Source: Haematobia irritans
Lineage: Eukaryota; Arthropoda; Insecta; Diptera; Muscidae
Assembly: GCF_050003625.1 (NCBI RefSeq)
Contig: NC_134397.1
Coordinates: 272,794,070-272,858,069, forward strand
Direction: 5' to 3'
Length of the DNA: 64,000 nucleotides
The translations under genes were made by a program, and so were the position numbers. This document shows, in pieces, positions 10,525 to 20,703 of the stretch. Every line of letters starts with the position of its first letter. Position 1 is the first letter of the stretch. The notes beneath the pieces are model-generated. The model did no database searches. It was not told where the DNA came from and saw only the letters and a program-made list of their open reading frames with translations.

Positions 10525-12067
10525 TTTTATACCCACCACCATAGAATGGTGACGGGGGTATAATAAGTTTGTCATTCCGTTTGTAACACATCGAAATATC
10601 GATTTCCGACTATATAAAGTATATATATTCTTGATCAGGGAGAAATTCTAAGACGATATAACGATGTCCGTCTGTCCGTCTGTCTGTCTGTCTGTCTGTC
10701 TGTTGTAATCACGCTACAGTCTTCAATAATGAAGCAATCGTGCTGAAATTTTGCACAAACTCGTCTTTTGTCTGCAGGCAGGTCAAGTTCGAAGATGGGC
10801 TACATCGGTCCAGGTTTTGATATAGTCCCCATATAAACCGACCTCCCGATTTGTGGTCTTGGGCTTATAGAAATCGTAGTTTTTATCCAATTAGCCTGAA
10901 ATTTGAAATCTAGAGGTATTTTATGACCATAAAGAGGCGTGCCAAAAATGGTGAGTATCGGTCCATGTTTTGGTATAGCCCCCATATAGACCGATCTCCC
11001 GATTTTACTTCTTGGGCTTATAGAAACCGCAGTTTTTATTCAATTTACCTGAAATTGGAAATCTAGAGGTCTTGTAGGACCACAAATACGTGTGCCACAA
11101 ATTGTGAGTATCGGTCCATATTTTGGTATAGCCCCCATATAAAACGACCTCCCGATTTGGGGTCTTGGACTTATAGAAACCGCAGTTTTTATTCAATTTA
11201 CCTGAAATTGGAAACCTAGAGGTATTATAAGACCGCAAATACGTGCGCCAAAAATTGTGAGTATCGGTCCATATTTTGGTATAGCCCCCATATAGACCGA
11301 TCTCCCGATTTTACTTCTTGGGCTTATAGAAAACGCAGTTTTTATTCAATTTACCTGAAATTGGAAATCTAGAGGTATTGTAGGACCACAAATACGTGTG
11401 CCAAAAATTGTGAGTATCGGTCCATATTTTGGTATGGTCCCCATACAAAACGACCTCCCGATTTGGGGTCTTGGGTTTATAGAAACCGTAGTTTTTATCC
11501 AATTTGTCTGAAATTGGAAATCTAGAGGTATTTAGGACCATAAAGAGGTGTGCCGAAAATGGTGAGTATCGGTCCATATTTTGGTATATCCCCCATATAG
11601 ACCGATTTCCCGATTTTACTTCTTGTGCTTCTAGAAACCGTAGTTTTTATCTGATTTGCCTGAAATTGTAAATATTCCGGTCCATTTGGTAATGACTCCA
11701 TATAGACCGACTTCACTTCTTGAGGGTGTAGAAGGCGCACTGATCATGAAAATTGCTTGAAACTCAATGTAAAATTTCCAGATTTTACTTCTACAGATTT
11801 AAGATTTCAAATCAAGACGTTATTTTATAATTTTCTTGCACACTTACAAGAGAGGTTAATGATTCCTTTAAAACTCAAACAAAAATGGTTCTTATAAATC
11901 CAGAATCTGATATAGTCCTCATAGTTGAAGTCTTTAAATTTATCTTCGGGAAGTGTCCTCAAGTCCTCAAGCCCTCCTGAAATTTCAAAGGAAACCCTAA
12001 TATTTGGTTCACGGTGGTGGGTATTTAAGATTCGGCCCGGCCGAACTTAGTGCTGTATATACTTGTT
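10525..12067 (+). mobile_element. HINE family B, complete
   Basis: The 5' end is TATACCCACCACCATAGAAT with GTCATTCCGTTTGTAACACA. It continues to a TATATATTC block and a (GTCY)n microsatellite at about 10668-10705, the mini-me/DINE-1 signature. Five or six central repeats follow at a 152-153 bp spacing: the TATAG-CCCCCATATA block starts at 10974, 11127, 11280, 11433 and 11585. The 3' end carries ACGGTGGTGGGTA, the inverted partner of TACCCACCACCAT, then the hairpin TTCGGCCCGGCCGAA and TATATACTTGTT. No protein is encoded; mobilisation would need a Helentron Rep/helicase supplied elsewhere. Confidence 0.85.
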
Positions 12068-13009
12068 TATACTCGTATGTAAGTCAATACATAACTAATT
12101 TAATTCTTTATGATGTTCATTAAAGTAACATGATTGTAAGGAAAATATTCCATTCTTGAGAGATTGTATATCCAATCTGTCTAATTCTGTCTAATAATGA
12201 GAATATTTTTTTTTATCAAATAGCCTTCTTTTCTAAGTGTAGCTCTTATATACCATACACAATCATGTTGGAGGGGAAAAATTCCAATGTTTGCTCTTTT
12301 TTTTTTGTATATACATAGAATTTGACATGAACAAACGTCAGATGTGGCAAACGTCGTATTGACCCCAATTATATGCTGTCTGTTTTCGTTCTTTACTCCA
12401 ATAAGTGGGAGCATTTAGTCATTCCCAGACTGGGCGGACACTTTGGCAAGGGCGATGGCTGAAACAGTTTCTGAAGATAGTTTTATGGGCCATTTGCATA
12501 TATTAGCTTAGCTTCTTGGTGTGTAATTGGTACAATTTTGATATCTAAAATAAGAGAGATAATTTTTATGAATATGACAATGAGTCTGCAAAGATGAATC
12601 TACAAATGATATTTGCACTTAAAGTTATTGTATAATTCTTACTGAGACAAAGGGGAAACAACGCGATGCAAAGGATTAAAGTCCTAAGATTTCAAAATTT
12701 ATTTACTCGAATATTTTGTGTTATATAATTTTAGTTTATACATTATAAAGACGCTGAAAATACCTAAGTTTCGAAGAATGCCTTCTCACTCAATCACGAT
12801 GAGTATTGGAGACACAATGTAAATTTAGAAATTAAGTAAAATTCAAATTCGTAACCAAACTACGAATTTGAAACAAAATATTGGACTTTATTAATAAATA
12901 CTTGCTTGACGAATCAATACTTACATACGTAGAAGAAACCAAAAACAGTAATACTCAACAAATTGTATGCCGAGAGACACACTTTTGTAAAACAAGTCGT
13001 TTTTTTATG
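12068..13009. other. Unique AT-rich DNA with one small hairpin
   Basis: No gene recognised. A perfect 12-bp inverted repeat, TTCAAATTCGTA / TACGAATTTGAA, lies at 12842-12853 and 12861-12872 with a 7-base loop. Short open frames at 12181-12414 (-) and 12881-13084 (+) match nothing I know; the second runs into a HINE fragment. Confidence 0.5.
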
Positions 13010-13115
13010 AATTGTGTTATGGTAGAATTCTACCAAAAATTGGATATGTTTTACTGTTTGGTAGAATTATTGAAGGTTTGGTAGATTTTGCAAAGATTTC
13101 CTCTCCAACTAAGAG
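13010..13115 (-). mobile_element. HINE family A internal fragment
   Basis: On the minus strand this matches the block after the minisatellite of family A copies at about 23830-23935 and 41100-41200: CTTAGTTGGAGAGGAAA, CAAAATCT, CTACCAAAC and ACCAAATTTTTGGTAG-like words. Neither end of the element is present. It abuts the start of a family C HINE. Confidence 0.6.
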
Positions 13116-13125
13116 GTATATAATT

Positions 13126-14647
13126 TTTATACCCTAAACCACATAGTGGTCAGGGTATAATAAGTTTGATCGGCCAAAAAATGTGCCTACCAGAAATATT
13201 GATTTTAAACCCCATAGAATATATACCGATCGACTCAAAATCACCTCCTGAGTCTATCTAGCGCTTGGTGTCCGTCCGTTTGTCCATGTATTTGTTGTTC
13301 ACAGGATTCCGGTCGCAATTATTAACCGATTTTGATGAAATTTGGTACAGGGAGTTTTTTGGGAACAAGGACGAACGCTATTGAATTTGGAAGAAATCGG
13401 ATCAAATTTAGATATATCTCCCATATATATGTATCGCCCGATTTCGACAAATGGGGTCACTTCGCGTTTGTTTTCAAACGGATCGTCTCCAAATTTGGCA
13501 AAAGGTAATCCTTTTCATCGCTCTTTAAGTCTGCAAAATTTCATCTAAATCGGTTCAGATTTAGATATAGCTCCCATATATATGTATCGCCCGATTTTCC
13601 CAAATTTGTCCATAAAAACCTTATTTATTAAGCGATCTTACTAAAACTTGGCTTACTCTAATCTTTTGTGCTACTGACAATATGTTCCAAAAATAATCGA
13701 AATCGGTTCAGATTTAGATATAGCTCCCATATATATGTATCGCCCGATTTTAACAAATTTGGCCGTAAAACCCTTATTTATCAACCGATTGTGCTCAAAG
13801 TTGGCTAAATATAATCTTCTATACCTCTAACTGTATGTGCGCAATTTCATCGAAATCGGTTCAGATTTAGATATAGCTCCCATATATATGTATCGCCCGA
13901 TTTGGTCAAATTTGGCTGTAAAACCCTTATTTATCAACCGATCGTATCCAAGGTTGGCTAAATGTAATCTTCTATAGCACTAACTGTATGTGCAAAATTT
14001 CATCGAAATCGGTTCAAATTTAGATATAGCTCCCATACATATTTATCGCCCGATTTTGAAAAATTTGCCCCTAATAACCTTTTTTTTGACCATAGGGGCC
14101 TCATTTATTAACTGATCGTACTCAAATTTTACACAATGTGACCTTCTGTGGTATCAATCATACCTGCAAAATATTATACAAATTGGTTCAGATTTAGATA
14201 TAGGTCCCATATATATGCATCGCTCGATTTTGTCATATTTGGCCATAATACTCTTATTTATTAACCTATGTTATTCAAATTTATAATTTTGATGTACTAG
14301 CTGAACGTATTTTGACTTACATGTAGCTCTTACATAAATCTATTGCCCTATTTGCAGAAATTTGGATTTATTACCCACAACTAATTGACCGATTTCCTCT
14401 TTTTTAATAATGGACTCAATATTAGAGGCATACTAACTCTTTTCGTGCAAAATAAACCATAGCTCGTAATATTAGACATTTCTGCTCAGATTGTGACAAG
14501 ACACCCATAAACATGTACCCCCCTTTATGTTCTCCAAAACCTATACCAATGATACCCCACAAATGCTTATGTTTACTAATTCAGTAGGGGTGGTTTAGGG
14601 TATGATATAGTCGGGCCCGTCCGACTTTCTACTTTACTCACTTGTTT
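13126..14647 (+). mobile_element. HINE family C, complete
   Basis: The 5' end is TACCCTAAACCACATAGTGG-TCAGGGTATA and the 3' end contains GTGGTTTAGGGTATGAT, so the subterminal pair is TACCCTAAACCAC / GTGGTTTAGGGTA. A short GTCCGTCCG tract follows the 5' end. Central repeats carry GATATAGCTCCCATATATAT and GTATCGCCCGATTT; the CTCCC word occurs at 13418, 13571, 13724, 13877 and 14030, exactly 153 bp apart, with decayed units after. The 3' hairpin is GTCGGGCCCGTCCGAC and the terminus is TACTTTACTCACTTGTT. Non-coding. Confidence 0.85.
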
Positions 14648-14870
14648 TTGTATTGAAATTAAAACGTTGACAAAATCTTTAATAGAAATAAATAAAAATA
14701 AATTTTTATAGAATTTTCGATTAAAATAAAAATTTGACAAAATTTTTTATAGAACATTTGGACAAAAATATGATCAAAGGCGTCAAAGGAAATATTTTTA
14801 AATTTTATAGATTTTTGGTAAAATTTACTTAATTTTTGACAAGAGAGGCAACCGTGGTTACGGTGCATTT
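14648..14870. repeat. Decayed 29-bp minisatellite remnant
   Basis: It contains repeated TTGACAAAATTT and TATAGAA words of the same type as the large arrays at 29.1 and 46.3 kb, with many substitutions. The open frame at 14659-14868 (-) is only this repeat read through. Confidence 0.55.
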
Positions 14871-14895
14871 CAATTTCTGTCTATTAAATGCATTC

Positions 14896-15028
14896 TTCCT
14901 TGTCATTGAGCTAAACATGTAATCGGGCAGCACTCAGTGATAAGAGAGAAGTTCACCAATGTGGTATCACAATGGACTGAATAGTCTAAGTGAGCCTGAT
15001 ACATCGGGCTGCAACCTAACCTAACCTT
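14896..15028 (+). mobile_element. SINE 3' fragment
   Basis: It matches only the last ~130 bp of the SINE at 8693: CCTTGTCATTGAGC, AATCGGGCAGCACTCAG, CACAATGGACTGAATAG and the ACCTAACCTAACC tail. The tRNA-like head is missing, consistent with the 5' truncation typical of LINE-mobilised elements. Confidence 0.8.
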
Positions 15029-15048
15029 GTATGGGTGTTTCAAGACGA

Positions 15049-15299
15049 TGACTGAAAACTGAAAAAAGCTCTAGTAATTTTGGTATTGATTTCGAGCCGA
15101 AGAAGGGGAGAAATGAAGTAAGGATTCATTTAAGACAATGTCTCTTTTAAATTTGAGCTTTGCGTACTTGATTCTAGGAAAGAAATTTTAATTTATTGGT
15201 TTTGTTTCAGTTTTTTTCTTCATGCGATACGAAAATCGTTTAAAAATATGTTAACGACAACTTAAATCTCAGACTCGACTTGAAATGATACGTATCAAG
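15049..15299. repeat. Relic of the 7475-type MITE
   Basis: AACTGAAAAAAG near the left, then GAAGTAAGGATTCATTTAAG and GTTAACGACAACTTAAATC, in the same order as in the unit at 7475-8416. It stops where the CCCGGG element begins, so it may have been truncated or interrupted by that element. Confidence 0.45.
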
Positions 15300-16312
15300 T
15301 AGGTTTTTTTTCCCGGTAACGGGATCCCGGGAATTCCCGGGAAAATTTCTTTAGAACATTTTATGTATAATAGAGGGTTTTATATGACAAATGACCGTAT
15401 AAATCTAGTTAAAGTGGAAGTGTAATGAGAATAACTATGGTACCAAGTCGTGGTAGTTGCCTTGTGGAATATACAGAATCGTGGGTTCTAATCCAAAATC
15501 CAACGGGCTCCCAATTGTTAAACATAAGTTTGCACTTCCCAATTTATGATTGTCATATTTCTGTAAACCGACATTCCGATAGACTGGAAGACTGAGTAAA
15601 CCTTTAAAAACAAAGGAACATTTTACCTTATGTAACCCACGTTGGCAATTGCATAATTTCAAAATTTCATAATTATTGCAAGGATGTTTTTTTATGAAAT
15701 AAGAAAATTTTAACCTTTTTTAAGATAGTTATTTTAATTTCAAATTTATACCTTGAAAGCTTGAAATCTATTAAAATTGGGGTTTAAAGCCCTTATTTAT
15801 AGGGCCAAAGACAAGTGAAATCTAGTTAAAGTGGATTTTGGAAGTGTCATGTGAATGTCGTATTACATGGTAGTGTTTCCCTTTTGGAAATATTGACTGA
15901 ACATGTGCATTTATTGACCCCGTTTAACGATGGTGAAATCGAAATAAGTTTCTTTCATTTCCGAACAGTTTTTTAGTGTTACAAAAAAATCCCACTATAT
16001 TAATAGTGTTCTTCCGAAAACTATATCGAAAGAGACTTCCTTAACCATTGTCAAAATGTTTTGTATTACAAAATATTTCGTATTTTAGTATGATTTATGG
16101 CTGATGTAAGATAACAACATAATATATATATATTTATTGTTAGTTGTCCTGAGAACACCTTATAACCGTAGCTTTAGGCGATTTCTAATTTATTGAAATG
16201 TCTAAATGTATTCCACATCAAAGCAGGTTTCCCTTTGACCGGGATCCCGGGAAATTAAAAAAAAATCCTGCTTTCCGGGGAATGCAAAAAGTCCGGGAAA
16301 AAGAAAACCCTA
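15300..16312. mobile_element. Probable DNA element with AGGG/TTT...CCCGG ends
   Basis: The left end AGGTTTTTTTTCCCGG and the right end, reversed, AGGGTTTTCTTTTTCCCGG are inverted repeats ~1 kb apart. Just inside both ends are GGGATCCCGGGAA palindromes (about 15322 and 16240). The interior contains a direct repeat of AATCTAGTTAAAGTGGA (about 15403 and 15820). There is a weak tRNA-like stretch with GTGGGTTCTAATCC near 15480. No transposase frame and no convincing target duplication were found. A non-autonomous hAT-like or unclassified element is possible. Confidence 0.45.
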
Positions 16313-16350
16313 AGATGAGACAAATTTGAAGACAATTTCGCGGCTGATTA

Positions 16351-16676
16351 TAATATACCCTGCACCACTTTGAAGATCTACATTCTGATAGCATCTCAAA
16401 TCCTTCAAACTTTTTCCAAAATCAATAGGGTTCTATTTATTCTGAACCAAAAAAACATACCTGTACCAAAGTTGAAGTCGATTGGACAAACCTAGACCTA
16501 GACTTCAAAAATGTGTTCACAGACAGACGGACGGACGTGGCTAGATCGACTCAGGGAACTCAGAGAATTGTTACCCATGACACCTTGTGTTTATCTCGCC
16601 TCCTTCTGGGCGTTGCAAACATATGTACTAACTTTTAATACCCTGTTCAACAGTGTGACGTAGCGTATAAAAAAGG
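16351..16676 (-). mobile_element. HINE family D, short copy
   Basis: On the minus strand it starts TATACGCTACGTCACACTG, followed by TTGAACAGGGTATTAAAAG. It continues through GTCCGTCCGTCTGTCTG and TTTGGTACAGGTATG, and ends near GTGGTGCAGGGTATA. It matches the first ~300 bp of the larger family D copy at 20433-22883, without the central repeats and the terminal hairpin. Confidence 0.7.
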
Positions 16677-17067
16677 ACGCAGGCATATATAGTTGGCAAT
16701 TAACTTTCATTAAAAACAGACGTAAACTCTCTCTAAATTTTTGTATATTTCTTAAAGAATTTTTATTGAAATATAAATTGTTATGTTGCTCACACATTGT
16801 GTACTAATATTTGTTATTTATGTACGTACATCCCAGTCGAAGACTAACAATTTTATTCGAAATATTGGATAATATATTTAATAATTAATAAAAATAATAA
16901 TAGTAAGCCGAAATAATAACGAAATAAATTAGAACTACAACAACACTAAGGAAATTTTTAAGAATTTGTACAATGATTCAAGACAATTTGACCTCAGTCC
17001 ATTTTTAAGTCAAATCATTTATATATAAGGAAAACTGACTTTATTGAAAAGTGTATCGCCAAGAAAA
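16677..17067. other. AT-rich DNA, nothing recognised
   Basis: No gene or repeat family recognised. It is mostly A/T, with TAATAATAG-like simple sequence near 16880-16930. The 68-codon frame at 16591-16797 (-) begins in a HINE and is not called. Confidence 0.45.
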
Positions 17068-17946
17068 AAAAGTAAGTAAAGTAGAAAGTCGGGCGGGCCG
17101 ACTATATCATACCCGAAACCACCCCTACTGAATTAGTAAACATAAGCATTTGTAGGGTAACATTGGTATTGGTTTGAGCGATAAACCGCATTTCCATATT
17201 TTAGAACAATAAGGGGTAATTTTTATGGGAGTTTTGGCACAATCTGAGTAGAAATGTCTGATATTATATATAGTTGTTGCTGTAGCTATAGATGGGAGTC
17301 ACCCCGCTGGATCTGCATATCAGAAGAACAGCGGAGATTATACTCATGAGGCTGAAGAGCCTAGACTCGCTCGGAAATGCGGTAAGCAGGCACATGGAAC
17401 TTGTTGCTTCAGTTGGGCGAGATATTAGGAGGGACTTTATGGCGACTCAGCATGGGTTTTATATTCAAATTTAGAAAAATCGGGCGGTACATATATATGG
17501 GAGCTATATCTAAATCTGAACCGATTTTGATGAAATTTCACAAACTTGAAGGGGGATGAAGAAGACTAATTTTTGCCAAATTTGGTGACGACCCGTTTGT
17601 AAAAAAGCGCAACGTGCCCCATTTATCGAAATCGGGCGATACGTTTATATGGGAGCTATATCTAAATTTGATTCGATTTCTTCCAAATTCAATAGCGTTC
17701 GTCCTTGCGCCCAAAAAACACCCTGTACCAAATTTCGTCAAAATCGGTTAATAATTGCGACCGGAATCCTGTGAACAACAAATACATGGACCGATGGATG
17801 GACACCAAGGGCTAGATCGTCTCAGGAGGCGATTCTGAGTCGATCGGTATATATTTTATGGGGGTCTAAAATCAATATTTCTGGTAGGCACATTTTTTGA
17901 CAGATCAAAGTTATACCCTGACCACTATGTGGTTTAGGGTATAAAA
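17068..17946 (-). mobile_element. HINE family C, shortened, with a LINE insert
   Basis: On the minus strand it runs from TTTATACCCTAAACCACATA (ending at ~17946) through GTCCATCCATCGGTCC and two or three central repeats with GATATAGCTCCCATATA. It ends with GTGGTTTCGGGTATGATATA, the hairpin GTCGGCCCGCCCGAC and TTTACTTACTT. It is smaller than the copy at 13126 because several repeats are missing. An unrelated segment at 17285-17457 interrupts the central region. Confidence 0.75.
17285..17457 (+). pseudogene. LINE RNase-H-side fragment
   Basis: The frame from 17292 reads MGVTPLDLHIRRTAE and ILMRLKSLDSLGNAVS. This resembles the segment after the reverse transcriptase of R1/LOA/jockey-type LINEs (the 'PLD...' region near the RNase H domain). 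It is internal, with no LINE 3' end or poly(A), and both edges abut HINE sequence. It could be a truncated insertion or a captured piece. The clade is not assigned from 60 residues. Confidence 0.5.
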
Positions 17947-19995
17947 ACTTTGTCAGAGAAATACGTCTTCTATGCTAAGCAAAGCAATTAAGGACGAAAA
18001 ATCTTTGGCCTCACAACAATTTTGTTTTCCGTCTAATATTTGTTTTTGTTCTCTACTAATATAAAAGGCAACCCTCTTATTTGGGGTTTGTAATGTGAAT
18101 GCAAGTGTAAGACATAATCCTTGTGTTCACATCCGATATATGACGGATTCCTAATGTATAACTTATTTGTCCTTCGATTAAAACAGATTTCTTTTTCGGA
18201 ATTTCTTAGTACGCTGTCTTACACTGTAAAATTTTTGTTCAATTGTTCAAAATTAAATTATGTGGTAATTTTAAAACATTACCAATAATAGGTATGAAAA
18301 TGGCCACATAATTTAATTTACACATTATTGTAATTTTTTTTTTTGGCCATAGTTACTAACCACATAGCACATTTAGCAATTAGTAAAGTGAAAATGGAGT
18401 TTGTGTTCGGCACAAATGTTATTAGTTGATGTTATCCCTTGATGTGTAATGATGAAATGCATGTACTTTACTGCTTGCAAATTTAATATTTAATTAATTT
18501 ATCGCTTATTTAAAATTTACCAATACAACTCCATCTCGTTTTCTCCCATTGGGTTGCATAGGAATGATTTTTATTAATGTTGGCTGGGTAAATGAAATTT
18601 AGCATCACCTGACCATTTATTCTAATGCTTAGTTATGTTGGGTTTGGTTTTGAAATTTCGAATAACTAAAAGGTCCTCTAGCTTTAGCTAAGGATAAACA
18701 TTTTGTTTTTTTTTTGTTTTTGGGCAACATCATTTTAAATTAAATTTAATGTTGAACAATGGAAATTACAATGGGCATTAAAATGTGGTAATTTGTATTA
18801 GACCTATTACACAGAGGATATAAATATCGATGTGAATGTGTGTTCGTGTGTATGCATACATTTAAGTGTACTATAAAATTAACATAACAACAACATTTAC
18901 ACATGTAGCTGTTTCAAGTGTATATATTCACTCACACACACACACTCACATATTTATATATGGTTGCTCCAACATGGTAATGCTCTCTGATGGCAATGTG
19001 TTATTCGAGTTATAAATGTTTAAAAATTCAAATGCTTCAAATTACTAATGATTTTTTCCCCTCCTCATGCTAATGGTTTTGCTTTTATTGTTTTAGCTTA
19101 TTTTAACATTACTTGGTCCATTGGCTATGGCGGAATATAGTCGTGTTTTTATTGTTGGTGTTGTTTCTTCTACCCTATTGATTTGTGGATTTGCAATTTG
19201 AAAATTGCCATTTTTTTTGGAAAGTGAGCGAAGAGGAGACGAGAGTCCACTTGAAGTTTCATTGAATTTTTACATTTCATTTTCACCGTTTGGTTGTGGT
19301 GAAATGATTGAAATTCATGTTTTTTTTTTTTTGTTTGTTTGTTGCTAAAACTCCTTTCAGGTTGATTCAACTCAACATCATGGCGTCTGACGATGATGAT
19401 TATAATGTGGTTCAAATTAAGTATAACCACACAGCAGAAATGCAATGATTATCACTGTGGTGGTGACGATGGTTATTGCAAAAATTTCGATAGTTTTTGA
19501 AATGAAGCCAACAGAATTTTAACTGCATGCGTTTTAGTATTTGGCTGAAAGTTAGTCAAACTTTTGTGCATGGAGATAATTTACAGTATAAATAATTACT
19601 ATTGAATGACTGGATTAATTTATTCAAACACTTTGAATGAATACAATATTTAAAACTAGTAAAGAATTTTATTATTGTTTTTAGCAATATAAAAAAATTG
19701 GAGCATGAGGATAAATCCGTGGCAACCCAACAAATAAAATAAATTCTGAGGAAAGAGAGGGAATTAATCCCAAATGATTGAAAAGTGTTTGTGTCAGATT
19801 ACTATATATTAATGAAAATTTTTGTTATAATGACCAATTTGTTTTGTTGGATCAATTTAAAAGGAACGATTCTTCTACTAGTGTAATGTATTTTTGCAAA
19901 CAATTTCCTAGATTAAAGACATTTTTTGTATTTCACTACATGAAAATAATTTTTTGTTTAGTAAAACAATTTCTCACACAAAAATTGTTTGAATA
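17947..19995. other. Unique DNA, no gene recognised
   Basis: It contains CA/TG microsatellites near 18835-18855 and 18933-18950 and a T run near 19318-19332. A 91-codon frame at 19170-19445 (-) is rich in K/N/Q and crosses the T run; I do not regard it as coding. A notable inverted repeat at 18250-18319 is listed separately. Confidence 0.45.
18250..18319. repeat. Perfect 16-bp inverted repeat
   Basis: AAATTAAATTATGTGG (18250-18265) and CCACATAATTTAATTT (18304-18319) are exact reverse complements separated by 38 bases. They could be a cruciform or hairpin, or the ends of a very short MITE. No flanking duplication was seen. Confidence 0.55.
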
Positions 19996-20027
19996 TACAG
20001 TGCCACACATAAGTATTGGCACAGCAC
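19996..20027. repeat. Solo Tc1-like terminal repeat
   Basis: TACAGTGCCACACATAAGTA followed by TTGGCACAGCA has the form of a Tc1-group end (TA then CAGTG, with a TTGGCAC block). Directly after it begins a family C HINE 5' fragment. No opposite end or transposase of this type was seen nearby. Confidence 0.4.
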
Positions 20028-20240
20028 CCTAAACCACATAGTGCTCAGGGTATCTACGCAGAAATGTGCCTAACCGGAAATATTGATTTTAAGCTCCATA
20101 AAATATATACCGATCGGCTAAGAATCGTTTTAGCCCTTGGTGTCCGTCCGACTGACTACATATTTGTTGTTCGCAGTATTCAGGCCATTATTATAAACCG
20201 ATTTTGATGAAATTTGGTACATTGTTGATGGAAGAATGGG
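20027..20240 (+). mobile_element. HINE family C, 5' fragment
   Basis: It contains ACCCTAAACCACATAGTG, AAATATTGATTTTAAG, TATATACCGATCGGC, GGTGTCCGTCCG and TTTGATGAAATTTGGTACA, in the same order as the family C copy at 13126. It ends before the first central repeat and has no 3' end. The small frame at 20016-20207 is incidental. Confidence 0.7.
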
Positions 20241-20703
20241 GGGAATATAGGTACAAATAAAACAACAAATTAGTCCATTCATTGTCTAGACTGCTTGATG
20301 ATGTTATCAAGCAAAAAGGATTGCTCAAAAAGTACTAACTGTACCAAAAAACTAATTTAGAACTTTTGTTCCTCTAAACATGTGCTTCTTTTTATTTTTT
20401 TTTTAAATTAAATATTACAAGAACAAAACATGAACAAGTAAAGAAAGTCTAAAGTCTGGCGGGGCCGACTATATTATACCCTGCACCACTTTGCAGATCT
20501 AAATTTTCGATACCATATCACATCCGTCAAATGTTTTGGAGGCTATATATAAAGGTTTGTCCCAAATACATACATTTAAATATCACTCGATCTGGACAGA
20601 ATTTGATAGACTTCTACAAAATCTATAGACTCAAAATTTAAGTTGGCTAATGCACTAGGGTGTAACATCGAAAAAGTTTATTTATGATTTATCACTCGAT
20701 ATA

